A stretch of DNA of 64,000 bases from NCBI RefSeq assembly GCF_020103725.1, contig NZ_JAHXBG010000008.1, positions 124,001-188,000 of the forward strand, written 5' to 3'. The position numbers and the translations under genes are program-made. Below, one piece after another: positions 51,464 through 61,138 of the stretch. Below the pieces are notes generated by a model that did not search any database, had not been told where the DNA came from, and saw only the letters and a program-made list of their open reading frames with translations. The number at the start of each line of letters is the position of its first letter. The first letter of the stretch is position 1. This DNA is from Hyalangium gracile (GTDB taxonomy: Bacteria > Myxococcota > Myxococcia > Myxococcales > Myxococcaceae).

Positions 51464-51613
51464 GATATTGCGCGGTTTGTTCCCACACTCCCCGTGTTTT
51501 TGTCAAGAGGTCTACGGTCGGCTCCTGGGCGAACGAGCAGGAGGCGGGGGTGGGGAGGAGTGTCCGCCGTGGAGTGGAGCGATCGGCCACTTGGGGCCAC
51601 AATCGCCCCGCCG

Positions 51614-52306
51614 ATGATCCAGATGTTCCATGTCTACAAGGCCTACCCGGGCGATCCGCCCGTGCTCTCGGACATCAACCTGCATGTGGAGAAGGGGGAG
51701 TTCGTCTTCCTCACCGGCCCGTCGGGCGCGGGGAAGACGACGCTGCTGAAGCTGCTGTTCTGCGGGGAGAAGGCGACGAAGGGGCAGATCCTCGTGGGGG
51801 GCCGCAACATCGCGCGCATCCGCGAGTCGGCCGTGCCCTACCTGCGGCGCAACATCGGCGTGGTGTTCCAGGACTTCAAGCTGCTGCCCCACCGCACGGT
51901 GGAGGACAACGTGGCCTTCACGCTGGACGTGCTGGGGGTGCCCCGCGCCGAGGCGCGCGAGAAGGTCTACCGCATGCTCAAGCTGGTGGGGCTGGAGCAC
52001 AAGGCGGGCTCGTACCCGCTGCGCCTGTCGGGTGGAGAGCAGCAGCGCGTCGTCATCGCGCGGGCGCTCGTGAATGATCCGACCATCCTGCTGGCCGACG
52101 AGCCCACGGGCAACCTGGACCCGGCGCTCACGGTGGAGATCATGGACCTGCTCAACCAGGTCAACATCCGCGGCACCACGGTGATGGTGGCCACGCACGA
52201 CAGCACGCTGCTGGCGCGCTACCAGAAGCGCACGGTGCGGCTGGAGCGCGGGTTCATCGTCTCGGACGAGGACGGCGTCAAGGCGGCTCGGCGGATGGCG
52301 GTATGA
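51614..52306 (+). CDS. ftsE: Cell-division ATP-binding protein FtsE
   Basis: 230 residues. ABC ATPase with Walker A GPSGAGKT at 35-42, signature LSGGEQQR at 138-145 and Walker B ILLADEP at 158-164, followed by the FtsE-typical TGNLDP. The N-terminal MIQMFHVYKAYPG fits FtsE start sequences. With FtsX it forms the inner-membrane complex that activates peptidoglycan hydrolases during division. The downstream ftsX overlaps by 4 bases. The upstream intergenic region is shared with the divergent siderophore locus. Confidence 0.96.
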   Translation: MIQMFHVYKAYPGDPPVLSDINLHVEKGEFVFLTGPSGAGKTTLLKLLFCGEKATKGQILVGGRNIARIRESAVPYLRRNIGVVFQDFKLLPHRTVEDNVAFTLDVLGVPRAEAREKVYRMLKLVGLEHKAGSYPLRLSGGEQQRVVIARALVNDPTILLADEPTGNLDPALTVEIMDLLNQVNIRGTTVMVATHDSTLLARYQKRTVRLERGFIVSDEDGVKAARRMAV

Positions 52307-53205
52307 GCGCGCTGGCGAAGGTCTCCTACTTCTGGCGCTCGGCGGCCGGAGGCCTGAAGCACTCGCCGTTCGTGCACTTCATCGCGATCTCCACCATCGC
52401 CATCGCGCTGTTCGCCGCGGGGCTGGCGAGGACGGCGGGCCGCGCGCTGGACGGGCTGCTGGCCTCGCTGGGCGGAGAGGTGGAGGTGACGGTGTACCTG
52501 GCGCCGGAGCTGCGCTCCGAGCAGGTGGAGGCCCTGCGCGCCAAGCTGGAGTCGGCCAGCGGCGGACACGCACAGCTGGTGAAGCCGGACGAGGCGCTGA
52601 CGCGGCTGGCTCGGGAGCTGGGAGACCTGGGCGAGGCGCTTGCGCAGCTGCCGGAGAACCCGCTGCCGCCCTCGCTGGAGCTGACGGTGGCACCCGAGCG
52701 GCGCACCCCCGAGCTGCTCGAGGCGCTCTCCCAGGAGATCCGCGCGATGGCGGGCGTCACCGGGGTGGACTACGGCCGGGAGGCGGTGGAGCGGCTGACG
52801 GCCATCGCCCGGGCGCTGCGCTTCGGCGGGCTGGTGGCCTTCGCGGTGGTCCTCTTCGCCACCATCATCATCGTGTCCGCCACGCTCCAGCTCGCCATCT
52901 ACGCGCGGCGCGAGGAGATAGAGATCCAGAAGCTGGTGGGCGCCACGGACCGCTTCGTCAAGGCGCCCTTCCTCATCGAGGGGCTGCTGCAGGGCGTGCT
53001 GGGCGCGGTGGTGGCGCTGCTGGGGCTGTGGACCTTCGGGCGGCTGGTGGGGCCCACGCTGACGTCCCTCTTCTCGTTCCTGCTGGGGCCGGGCTCCTCG
53101 GAGCCGCTGGTGCGTCCCGCGCTCGCGCTGGAGCTGGTGGTGGCCGGCAGCGTGCTGGGGCTGGTGGGCAGCTTCATCGCGGTGGGGCGCTTCCTCAGGG
53201 TATGA
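52303..53205 (+). CDS. ftsX: Cell-division permease FtsX
   Basis: 300 residues with four membrane helices: one near 25-45, then three in the C-terminal half. A periplasmic loop at about 60-165 is the usual docking site for EnvC-type partners. The ATIIIVSATLQLAIYARREEIEIQKLVGAT segment is the FtsX/MacB core motif. It transmits FtsE ATP hydrolysis to a periplasmic hydrolase activator, whose gene follows with a 4-base overlap. Confidence 0.95.
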   Translation: MSALAKVSYFWRSAAGGLKHSPFVHFIAISTIAIALFAAGLARTAGRALDGLLASLGGEVEVTVYLAPELRSEQVEALRAKLESASGGHAQLVKPDEALTRLARELGDLGEALAQLPENPLPPSLELTVAPERRTPELLEALSQEIRAMAGVTGVDYGREAVERLTAIARALRFGGLVAFAVVLFATIIIVSATLQLAIYARREEIEIQKLVGATDRFVKAPFLIEGLLQGVLGAVVALLGLWTFGRLVGPTLTSLFSFLLGPGSSEPLVRPALALELVVAGSVLGLVGSFIAVGRFLRV

Positions 53206-54317
53206 GCCGCTCGGTCCTCCTCATGCTGCTGCTGGGAGCCACCGCCGCGCTCGCTCAGGACGAGGCGGCGGAGCGGGCCGCCGTGCGCGAGCAGCTCGCC
53301 ACGCACCGCGCCACCCTGGCCCTCATCGAGTCCAAGAAGGTCTCCGTCCTGGAGGGGCTGGAGCTGCTGGAGCAGATCTCCGCCTTCTCCCGCAAGCGCG
53401 TGCAGCTGGTGGAGAAGGATCTGGCCGCCTTCCGCAAGCGCGTCGCCGTCGCCGAGCGCGAGGAGGCGGTGGCGCGCCAGGTGCTCCAGCAGCAGCTGAG
53501 CCGGCTCACGCCTCGGCTGCGCGCGCTGTACCGGCTGACGCGCCGTCAGCCCCTGGAGGTGCTGCTCACCTCGGAGGACTTCTCCTCGCTCGTCTGGCGC
53601 GCCCGGACGCTGGAGGCGACGATGAAGAGCGACCTCGAGCTGCTGCGCGCCGTGCAGCAGGTGGCTCGGCTGGAGCACCAGGCGGTGCTCGAGCTGCGGC
53701 GCCTGCAGGGCTCGCTCGCCTCGCGCATGGCCTTCCTCAAGGAGCAGGTGAGCTTCGCCCAGCAGCAGCAGGCGGCGCTGAAGGACGTGGTGGCCACGCT
53801 CTCGGGCGAGGCGGACCTGGCGAAGCGGGCGATGCGCGAGCTGGAGCAGGCCGACGCGGAGCTGACGCGGATGCTGGAGGACCTGAAGGAGGGGACCACG
53901 GCCACCGGTTTCCGAGCGCTCAAGGGCAAGCTGCCCTTTCCCACCCAGGGCGTCGTCGAGGTGGGCTTCGGCAAGGTGATCAACCCGCTCTTCAACACCG
54001 TCACCGTGCAGAAGGGGCTGGACATCCGCGCGGCGGAGGGCGCCCCGGTGCGCGCGGTGGCCGCCGGCAAGGTCGTCTTCGCCGGGTGGATGCGCGGCTA
54101 CGGCAACCTGCTCATCCTGGACCACGGGGGCGGCTACCACTCGCTCATGGCCCACCTGGGCGTCGTGACGCCCAAGGTCGGCGAGGACGTCGAGGCGGGG
54201 GCGGACGTGGGCACGGTGGGAGACACCGGCTCGCTCAAGGGCGCCTACCTCTACTTCGAGATCCGCAAGGCCGGCCTGGCCGTGGACCCTGCACCCTGGC
54301 TGACACACGGCTCCTGA
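53202..54317 (+). CDS. EnvC-like murein-hydrolase activator with degenerate LytM domain
   Basis: 371 residues. Signal peptide (1-19, LLLGATAALAQ), long coiled coil (about 21-250) and a C-terminal LytM/M23 domain (about 255-365). The zinc ligands of active M23 enzymes are missing: the HxxxD position reads KGLDI (271-275) and the final HLHFEI reads YLYFEI (349-354). The middle YHSLMAH is kept. It should therefore be an activator of amidases, like E. coli EnvC, rather than an endopeptidase itself. The ATGA overlap with ftsX supports a physical partnership with FtsEX. Confidence 0.92.
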   Translation: MSRSVLLMLLLGATAALAQDEAAERAAVREQLATHRATLALIESKKVSVLEGLELLEQISAFSRKRVQLVEKDLAAFRKRVAVAEREEAVARQVLQQQLSRLTPRLRALYRLTRRQPLEVLLTSEDFSSLVWRARTLEATMKSDLELLRAVQQVARLEHQAVLELRRLQGSLASRMAFLKEQVSFAQQQQAALKDVVATLSGEADLAKRAMRELEQADAELTRMLEDLKEGTTATGFRALKGKLPFPTQGVVEVGFGKVINPLFNTVTVQKGLDIRAAEGAPVRAVAAGKVVFAGWMRGYGNLLILDHGGGYHSLMAHLGVVTPKVGEDVEAGADVGTVGDTGSLKGAYLYFEIRKAGLAVDPAPWLTHGS

Positions 54318-54385
54318 CGCGCTGCATGAAAATCCGAGGGCCGTTAGGCTGGGGCCCAGGACCTTCTCAGGAGCGAGCGAACACG

Positions 54386-55246
54386 GTGGACTTGCTGGGT
54401 GGTGTGCAGAAGGTGATGCGCCACATGCTCGTGGCGCGGGGCGTGGAGTCCAAGGTGGTGAACGTGGCCGGCCAGTCCGTGCACACGTACGACTATCGGG
54501 GGCAGGGCAAGGGGCCGCCGGTGGTGCTCGTGCATGGGCTGGGCGGCTCGGCCAACGGCTTCTCCCGGCTGTTCCACGCGCTGGGGCGCCGCTTCTCGCG
54601 CGTGCTGGCGGCGGACCTTCCGGGCCACGGCTTCTCCGCGGAGTACTGCGGCGGGCCGGTGTGCGTGCGCGGGCAGTTCGACGTGCTGCGCGCCTGGTGC
54701 GAGGTGGTGGTGGGCGGGCCGGCCTTCGTGGTGGGCAACTCGCTGGGCGGGGCCATGGCGGTGAACCTGGCCGCGGAGCACCCGGAGCTCGTCAAGGCCC
54801 TGGGGCTGGTGGCTCCGGCCGGCGCGGCGCTGACGCCCGAGGCCACGGACGCGCTGCTCTCCTCCTTCGATGTGCGCACGGCCTCCGAGGCGCGCGCGCT
54901 CACCCGGCGCCTCTTCCACAAGGCGCCGCTGTCGCTGATGCTCTTCGCCAACGAGATGAAGAAGTTCTACGGCACCCCCACGGTGCAGGCCCTGGCCGCC
55001 GAGGCTCGGGCCACCCGCGCCAGCCTGGCGCCGGAGGCCCTGCGCGGCCTGACCATGCCCGTCCTGCTCCTGTGGGGAGGGAGCGAGCGGCTGCTGCCCT
55101 CTGAGACGCTGGACTACTACCGGGCCCACCTGCCCCCCCACGCCGAGGTGCACGTGGTGAAGGGCTTCGGGCACGTCCCCCAGGTGGAGCGGCCCGACGA
55201 GCTGGTGTCCCACCTGGTGCGCTTCGCCGACGCGGCGGGGCTCTAG
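54386..55246 (+). CDS. Alpha/beta-fold hydrolase
   Basis: 286 residues. Oxyanion-side VHGLGGSANGF, DLPGHGFS, nucleophile elbow GNSLGGAMA and a C-terminal His in KGFGHVPQVE give the esterase/lipase-type triad; the acidic residue would be near WGGSERLLP. GTG 54386 is chosen because AGGAG lies about 13 bases upstream and the frame before it has no motif; an ATG at 54326 is possible. No signal peptide. Substrate unknown. It lies between the ftsEX operon and the ctp gene, with a 68-base gap upstream. Confidence 0.88.
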   Translation: MDLLGGVQKVMRHMLVARGVESKVVNVAGQSVHTYDYRGQGKGPPVVLVHGLGGSANGFSRLFHALGRRFSRVLAADLPGHGFSAEYCGGPVCVRGQFDVLRAWCEVVVGGPAFVVGNSLGGAMAVNLAAEHPELVKALGLVAPAGAALTPEATDALLSSFDVRTASEARALTRRLFHKAPLSLMLFANEMKKFYGTPTVQALAAEARATRASLAPEALRGLTMPVLLLWGGSERLLPSETLDYYRAHLPPHAEVHVVKGFGHVPQVERPDELVSHLVRFADAAGL

Positions 55247-55292
55247 GCTCGGGTGTAGACTGCCGGAGCTACTCGGGGAAAGGACGCACCAC

Positions 55293-56621
55293 GTGAACCG
55301 CCTGCTCCACTCGTGGCGTGTGGCGCTCGCGACGGGCTTGCTGCTCGTCGCCGCCACCGCGCGCGCGGACCGCGAAGACTCCACCTACAAGAGCCTGGAG
55401 GTGTTCGCCCGCGTGCTCTCGTACGTGGAGAACAACTACGTGGAGACGGTGGACAACCGCAGGCTCATGCACGGCGCCATCAAGGGCATGCTCGAGACGC
55501 TGGATCCCCACACCCTCTTCATGCCGCCCGAGGTCTTCAAGGAGATGAAGATCGACACCTCCGGCGAGTTCGGAGGCCTGGGCGTGGAGATCGCCCGCCG
55601 GGGCGAGCGCATCGTCGTGGTGGCGGCCATCGACGACACGCCCGCGGCCCGCGCCGGCCTGCGCCCGGGGGATGAGATCCTCCGCATCGACGACGAGAAC
55701 ACGCAGGGGCAGGACCTGGCCTGGGCGCTCCAGAAGATGCGTGGCCCGGCGGGCAAGCGGGTGCTGCTCACCATCATGCGCGAGGGCTTCAGCGCGCCGC
55801 GCGAGCTGGCCATCATCCGCGACCACATCCGCATCGTCTCCGTGGAGGGAGCGCTCCACGGGGGGATCGGCTACGTGAAGGTGAAGAACTTCCAGGACCG
55901 CACGGACCTCTACCTGCGCAAGGAGCTGGACCGGCTGCGCGGCCTCAACGGCGGCAAGGAGCTGCGCGGGCTGGTGCTGGACCTGCGCAACAACCCGGGC
56001 GGGCTGCTGGACCAGGCGGTGGCGATCAGCGACCGCTTCCTGCCGGGCAACCTGCCCATCGTCACCACGCGTGGGCGCAACGGCGCCAACGCCACCGAGG
56101 AGCGCAGCAAGGACCGGGACACGGAGCCTGGCTACCCGGTGGTGGTGCTGGTGAACGCGGGCAGCGCCTCGGCCTCGGAGATCGTCGCCGGCGCGCTGCA
56201 GGACCACGGCCGCGCCGTCATCATGGGGGCGCAGACCTTCGGCAAGGGCAGCGTGCAGACGGTCATCGAGCTGGAGGACGGCTCGGGGCTGAAGCTGACC
56301 ATCGCGCGCTACTACACGCCCAACGGGCGCAGCATCCAGGAGCGCGGCATCACCCCGGACTTCTTCATCCCGGATGATCCGGGCGGCAAGCCCGGCCGGG
56401 AGACGCGGGAGAAGGACCTGGAGCGTCACTTCAAGGCGGAGCCCGTGGTCTCCAGCCCCGAGCATGCTCCTCCCCAGCGCACGCTCCCGGCGAACCTCAA
56501 GCCGTGGGAGGTGGCCGCGAAGCTCAAGGATCCGCCCCTCAAGGTAGCCCTGGAGTACATCCACTCCCTGGCCGGAACCGAGCAGGCGGCCCCCACCCGA
56601 GCGGGCGCCACGGAACGGTAG
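55293..56621 (+). CDS. ctpA: Carboxyl-terminal processing protease (S41, CtpA/Prc family)
   Basis: 442 residues. Signal peptide (1-25), PDZ domain (about 95-175 with FGGLGVEIARRG and GLRPGDEILRIDDE) and an S41 catalytic core. The core has the serine motif NAGSASASEIVAGAL (serine within 291-295) and the general-base Lys318 in TFGKGSVQ. Such periplasmic proteases trim C-termini of envelope proteins and can control cell-wall hydrolases, which fits the ftsEX-envC neighbourhood. A Pro-rich C-terminal tail of about 70 residues follows the core. GTG 55293 has AGGA at good spacing. Confidence 0.94.
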   Translation: MNRLLHSWRVALATGLLLVAATARADREDSTYKSLEVFARVLSYVENNYVETVDNRRLMHGAIKGMLETLDPHTLFMPPEVFKEMKIDTSGEFGGLGVEIARRGERIVVVAAIDDTPAARAGLRPGDEILRIDDENTQGQDLAWALQKMRGPAGKRVLLTIMREGFSAPRELAIIRDHIRIVSVEGALHGGIGYVKVKNFQDRTDLYLRKELDRLRGLNGGKELRGLVLDLRNNPGGLLDQAVAISDRFLPGNLPIVTTRGRNGANATEERSKDRDTEPGYPVVVLVNAGSASASEIVAGALQDHGRAVIMGAQTFGKGSVQTVIELEDGSGLKLTIARYYTPNGRSIQERGITPDFFIPDDPGGKPGRETREKDLERHFKAEPVVSSPEHAPPQRTLPANLKPWEVAAKLKDPPLKVALEYIHSLAGTEQAAPTRAGATER

Positions 56622-56671
56622 TTGCTTTCCCAACTGGCTTTTCGCCGCCTACTCCGTTTAATGCTCACCCC

Positions 56672-58582
56672 ATGTCGGGGAGAGTGATGCGACGAACCTG
56701 GAACCGCGTGGTGGACGCGGCGTTGAGCGGCTTGCTGGTGGGCCTGCTCGCCGCCGGTCCCGCGCTCGCGCAGCAGCCCGCGCTGCGCCTGTTGCCCCGT
56801 GTCCTGCCGTCCGCGGCGGCGCCGAAGCTCATCGTCCTGGTGGTGCCGCTGGATGCGCCCGCCCAGGCCCAGGTGCCCCGGCTGACGTATCAGGCCGAGC
56901 AGCTGCTGGCGGCGGAGGGCCGCTTCGAGCTGCTGCGCCTGTCCGATGCGCTGGATGCGCGGGGCGCCCAGGAGCGCGAGGCGAAGGCGCGGGAGGCCGC
57001 CGAGGCGCTGAAGGAGGGCCTGAAGGCCTATGACGAGCTGGACACCCAGCGGGCGCTCCAGCAGTTCGACAAGGCGGCGCAGTCGTACGAAGGCAGCGAC
57101 CTGTCCCGGCACTTCCCGGAGCTGAGCCGGGCGCGGGTGATGAAGATCGCCTCGTTCGTGGCCAACGGGGACAACAAGGGGTTCGTCCGCGAGCTGAGGG
57201 AGATGCTTCCGCGCAACCCCCGCGCCGAGTTCTCCTCCAACTACTTCCCGCCGGACGAGCTCGCCGTCATCGAGAGGATGCGCAAGGGCGTCCTCGCCGA
57301 CGCGAACCGGACGCTTGAGGTGAAGACGGGCGAGGTGCCCGCTCAGGTCTTCGTGGACGGACAGTTCCAGGGCTTCTCCCCCGTGGCGCTCTCGGGCCTG
57401 ACGCCCGCCGAGCACTTCGTCACGGTGATCGCGCCGGGCTACGCGCTGGCCCAGGGCAAGGTCCGCGGCGAGGCGAGCTTCACGCTCGAGCCCCTGCCGT
57501 CCGGGGATCGGCTGAAGGCGCTGGTGGCCCGGATCGCGAGCAATCCGGACGGGCTGGACCGGGACGCGGCGCTGCGCGAGGTGGGGACGCTCACGCAGGC
57601 GCAGCAGGTGGTGGCGCTGATGGTGCGGGGCTCTCCCGGGGTGGCGCCGCAGAACGCCACCGCGGTCCGCGTGGACGTGTCGGATGGCCACAACCTGGCC
57701 TATGCGACGGCGGCCGTGCCGCTCTCGGAGGCGGGCAAGGAGCTGGAGGCGGAGGCCCAGGCCCTGCTGACCGGTGTGCTGCAGGCGGACGCGCCGCGCG
57801 TGAGGGGCAAGCCGAGCCACCTGCCCGCGCTGCCGTCGACGGGCTCGGGGCGCAAGACGGCGGGGTACGTGCTGCTGGGCACGGGCGCGGCGCTCGTCGC
57901 GGGAGGCGTGTTCTTCGGCCTCCAGGCCTCCTCCAAGGCGAACGAGTTCAAGGACGCGCCCCAGAGTTCCTCGGAGGCGGAGCAGCTCCGCTCGGACGGG
58001 AAGACGTTCGCGCTCATCGCCGACATCGGGCTCATCGCGGGGCTCGCCTCGGCGGGGACGGGCGCCTGGCTGGCCTTCGCGGGAGGGGATGACGACGGCA
58101 AGGCCGAGGCGCGCCCGAACCGTCCGACGCCCACGCCTGCTCCTCGCCGCGAGCCGACGCCCGCGCCGCGCCGTGAGCCGGCGACGGAGCCTCGCCCCGC
58201 GGACAAGCCTGCCACCGAGCCTGCTCCCACGCCTGCTCCCTCCGGCAAGCCGGCCGCGAATGCTCGCGAGGAGGAGAAGCGCAAGCGCGAGGAGGAGGAG
58301 CGGAGGAAGCGCGAGGAGGAGGAGCGCCTCAAGCGTGAGGAGGATGGAAAGAAGAAGCGCGGGGAGGAGGAGCGCCTCAAGCGCGAGGAGGAGGAGCGGC
58401 GCAAGCGTGAGGAGGCGGAGCGCCTCGAGCGCGAGGAGGAGGAGCGGAAGAAGCGCGAGGAGGCGTCCAAGCGCGAGCAGGAGGAGCGGCGCAAGCGCGA
58501 GGAAGAGGAGCGGAAGAAGCGCGAGGAAGAAGAGAAGAAGAAGCGGCCTCCCCTCGACGAGGATGACCTCCGGAACTACTAG
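56672..58582 (+). CDS. PEGA-domain membrane protein with long Lys/Arg/Glu-rich tail
   Basis: 636 residues. Signal peptide (to about residue 34, ALAQQPAL). A helical region (about 35-190) follows, then a PEGA-type domain (about 210-270; VPAQVFVDGQFQGFSPVALSGL, VTVIAPGYA). Two membrane helices (about 395-415 and 450-475) are followed by a Pro/Arg/Thr-rich linker. The last roughly 105 residues are charged (K-R-E-E-E repeats) and predicted helical or coiled-coil. If the two helices span the inner membrane, the tail faces the periplasm. PEGA domains often bind surface or spore-coat components. Starts at 56672 or 56687. Followed by a tiny lipoprotein after 2 bases. Confidence 0.85.
   Translation: MSGRVMRRTWNRVVDAALSGLLVGLLAAGPALAQQPALRLLPRVLPSAAAPKLIVLVVPLDAPAQAQVPRLTYQAEQLLAAEGRFELLRLSDALDARGAQEREAKAREAAEALKEGLKAYDELDTQRALQQFDKAAQSYEGSDLSRHFPELSRARVMKIASFVANGDNKGFVRELREMLPRNPRAEFSSNYFPPDELAVIERMRKGVLADANRTLEVKTGEVPAQVFVDGQFQGFSPVALSGLTPAEHFVTVIAPGYALAQGKVRGEASFTLEPLPSGDRLKALVARIASNPDGLDRDAALREVGTLTQAQQVVALMVRGSPGVAPQNATAVRVDVSDGHNLAYATAAVPLSEAGKELEAEAQALLTGVLQADAPRVRGKPSHLPALPSTGSGRKTAGYVLLGTGAALVAGGVFFGLQASSKANEFKDAPQSSSEAEQLRSDGKTFALIADIGLIAGLASAGTGAWLAFAGGDDDGKAEARPNRPTPTPAPRREPTPAPRREPATEPRPADKPATEPAPTPAPSGKPAANAREEEKRKREEEERRKREEEERLKREEDGKKKRGEEERLKREEEERRKREEAERLEREEEERKKREEASKREQEERRKREEEERKKREEEEKKKRPPLDEDDLRNY
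58265..58553 (+). repeat. GA-rich direct repeats coding a K/R/E tail
   Basis: Inside the 3' end of the PEGA-protein gene, units of the type GAGGAGGAGCGC..AAGCGC recur many times in frame, giving a strongly purine-rich coding strand over almost 290 bases. The protein equivalent is a KREEEER-type periodic helix. Such DNA is prone to slippage and can form triplex or R-loop structures; it may vary in length between strains. Confidence 0.8.
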
Positions 58583-58584
58583 CC

Positions 58585-58878
58585 ATGCGCTCTCAGAAAC
58601 TTTCGTGGATGCTCCCGCTCCTGGCCGTGCTGACGGCCTGCAGCCTGCTCGTTGACTTCGATCCCGAGGGCCAGCCCTGCGAACCGGATGGCGGATGTCT
58701 GGAGGGCTATTCGTGCGTGGACATGCAATGCGTCTCCTCGCCCGGTGACACTCCGGATGGAGGTGTCTCCGGAGGCACTGACGGAGGGGGCGACGCAGGC
58801 ACCGGCGGTACCGACGGCGGCCGCGATGGCGGTGCCGATGGCGGTCGGGATGGCGGCCTCGACGGTGGCCGCGGCTAG
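58585..58878 (+). CDS. Small predicted lipoprotein with Asp-Gly-Gly repeat tail
   Basis: 97 residues. The leader ends LLAVLTAC, a lipobox. A Cys-rich segment (CEPDGGCLEGYSCVDMQC) may be a small disulfide-linked module. The last 45 residues are repeats of DGG(A/R/T/G), a flexible linker-like tail. It starts 2 bases after the PEGA-protein stop. Short Cys-module plus DGG-repeat lipoproteins are common in myxobacteria; function unknown. Confidence 0.8.
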   Translation: MRSQKLSWMLPLLAVLTACSLLVDFDPEGQPCEPDGGCLEGYSCVDMQCVSSPGDTPDGGVSGGTDGGGDAGTGGTDGGRDGGADGGRDGGLDGGRG

Positions 58879-59213
58879 GGCGGGCCGAGGGAGTTTCTTC
58901 GCTCCCGCCCTCCTGTCGGTCGCGGTCTCTCCGAACTGGTCTGCTTGTCATACCAGTTGGGGGCCGGTTCGCGCCCAAGGCGTCGTCGCGCTGTCACGGG
59001 TGCCCTCCGGGGCATGCTGAATTGTTTGCCTGTCTGCTCGTGTGCGCGTGGCTGCGCTGCCGCGCCGTGGCTGGAGGGCCACAAGCTACAGAGATGTAAC
59101 CCCGTGAAATTAAAGGGTTAGCCCCACTCGTGTTGGCAGTTTTCGTGACCTGTAGCACGAGTGATGTTGGCATCCGGCGTGCTGAAGAACGGACCCAGGA
59201 GGAAGTCATCAAC
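58879..59213. other. 335-base intergenic region before ddl
   Basis: No convincing gene. The stretch is less GC-rich than its surroundings from about 59090. It holds an inverted repeat (CACTCGTG 59125-59132 and CACGAGTG 59156-59163) just before the ddl ribosome site. A GTG at 59130 is in frame with ddl, but the AGGAGG-led ATG 59214 is the better start. The promoter for ddl must lie here; no reliable -35/-10 pair was identified. Confidence 0.5.
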
Positions 59214-60191
<978 letters not shown>

Positions 60192-60260
60192 GGCGGGAGC
60201 GGGCCGTGCTCCCAGCAACCGCACGGCTGTAACAGCAGCAGTCCGCTCGCACGAATCGTC

Positions 60261-60291
60261 GGGGAGTGCTCGCTTCACGAGCGAGCCTCCC
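60261..60291. promoter_or_regulatory. Stem-loop between ddl and the sigma-factor gene
   Basis: Inner stem GCTCG/CGAGC (loop CTTCA) with an outer GGGAG/CTCCC pairing forms a hairpin 70 bases after ddl. There is no T-tract, so it may be a leader structure of the following gene rather than a terminator. Confidence 0.4.
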
Positions 60292-60340
60292 GAGCATGAG
60301 GGTGGGTGAACTACAATGGTCGGCCCTCCGACTCCTGCTC

Positions 60341-61138
60341 ATGGCCGACTCTCCCTCCCTCCCGGCACTCGAAGCGCTGGCTGCCCACGCTCAGGCGGTC
60401 TTTCCTGACTTCAACGTGGGGCGAGAGGCCTTCCTCCGCTTCCTCGCCGAACGGCCCGAGGGCCATTCCCACTCCGCGGAGCTCTACCTCGCCTTCGCCT
60501 GCGTGCAGGGGGACGCGGCGGCGCTGGAGGAGTTCGAGCGGCGGCTGGAGGGGCTCGTCGGAGCCGCCATCACCCACCTGCGTCCCAGCCGGGCCTTCGT
60601 GGACGAGGTGCGGCAGCGGCTGCGCCAGAAGCTGCTGCTGGCGCAGCCGGGCAGCCCACCGAAGCTGCTGGAGTACGGCGGGAGAGGCTCGCTCACCCAG
60701 TGGCTGCGGGCGGTGGCGCTGCGAGAGGCGCTCAACCAGCTGGCGCGACAGCAGGCCCGCCCCGCGCCGGACTCCCTCGAGGCGATCGCCGAGATGAGGG
60801 CTCCGGGGCCGGATCCCGAGCTGGCCCTGCTCAAGCGCCGTTATGCCCCGGAGTTCAAGGCCTCGCTGGAGGCCGCGCTGAGGGATCTGCCGCCGCGCGA
60901 GCGCAACTTCCTGCGCCTCTTCTTCATCGAAGGGCTCACCGTGGAGCAGATCGCCCGCATGGATGGCACGCACAAGTCCACCGTGTCGCGGCGGATGGCG
61001 AGCGCCCGGGAGAGCGTGCTCGCGGAGATGCGGCGTCAGCTCCAGGAGCGCCTGGAGCTGAGCATGTCGGAGCTCGACAGCCTCATGGGCCAGCTGCGCA
61101 GCCAGCTCGACCTGAGCCTCGCCCGTGCCCTGAGCTAG
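60341..61138 (+). CDS. Myxobacterial sigma-70-family RNA polymerase sigma factor
   Basis: 265 residues from ATG 60341; the frame is open to a GTG at 60266, and an ATG at 60296 is also possible, none with a strong ribosome site. A sigma region 2-like helical part (VDEVRQRLRQKLLLAQ, LTQWLRAVALREALNQL) is followed by a region 4 helix-turn-helix (ALRDLPPRERNFLRLFF, LTVEQIARMDGTHKSTVSRR). The long N-terminal half and the region 4 motif resemble the myxobacterial sigma-70 family TIGR03001, whose members often sit near protein kinase genes; no kinase is next to this one. Target promoters unknown. Confidence 0.85.
   Translation: MADSPSLPALEALAAHAQAVFPDFNVGREAFLRFLAERPEGHSHSAELYLAFACVQGDAAALEEFERRLEGLVGAAITHLRPSRAFVDEVRQRLRQKLLLAQPGSPPKLLEYGGRGSLTQWLRAVALREALNQLARQQARPAPDSLEAIAEMRAPGPDPELALLKRRYAPEFKASLEAALRDLPPRERNFLRLFFIEGLTVEQIARMDGTHKSTVSRRMASARESVLAEMRRQLQERLELSMSELDSLMGQLRSQLDLSLARALS

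Noticed and set aside
51478-51506. Complete sigma-70 promoter for mxcC from TTGACA
   Set aside because: No -10-like hexamer lies 16-18 bases away; the AT-rich Fur palindrome could mimic one further on.
58757-58876. CRISPR-like or satellite array
   Set aside because: The repetition follows Asp-Gly-Gly codons of a small lipoprotein gene; there are no spacer-repeat units.
59133-59152. Possible sigma-54 promoter (TTGGCA) upstream of ddl
   Set aside because: The second element does not match TTGCA at the required spacing.
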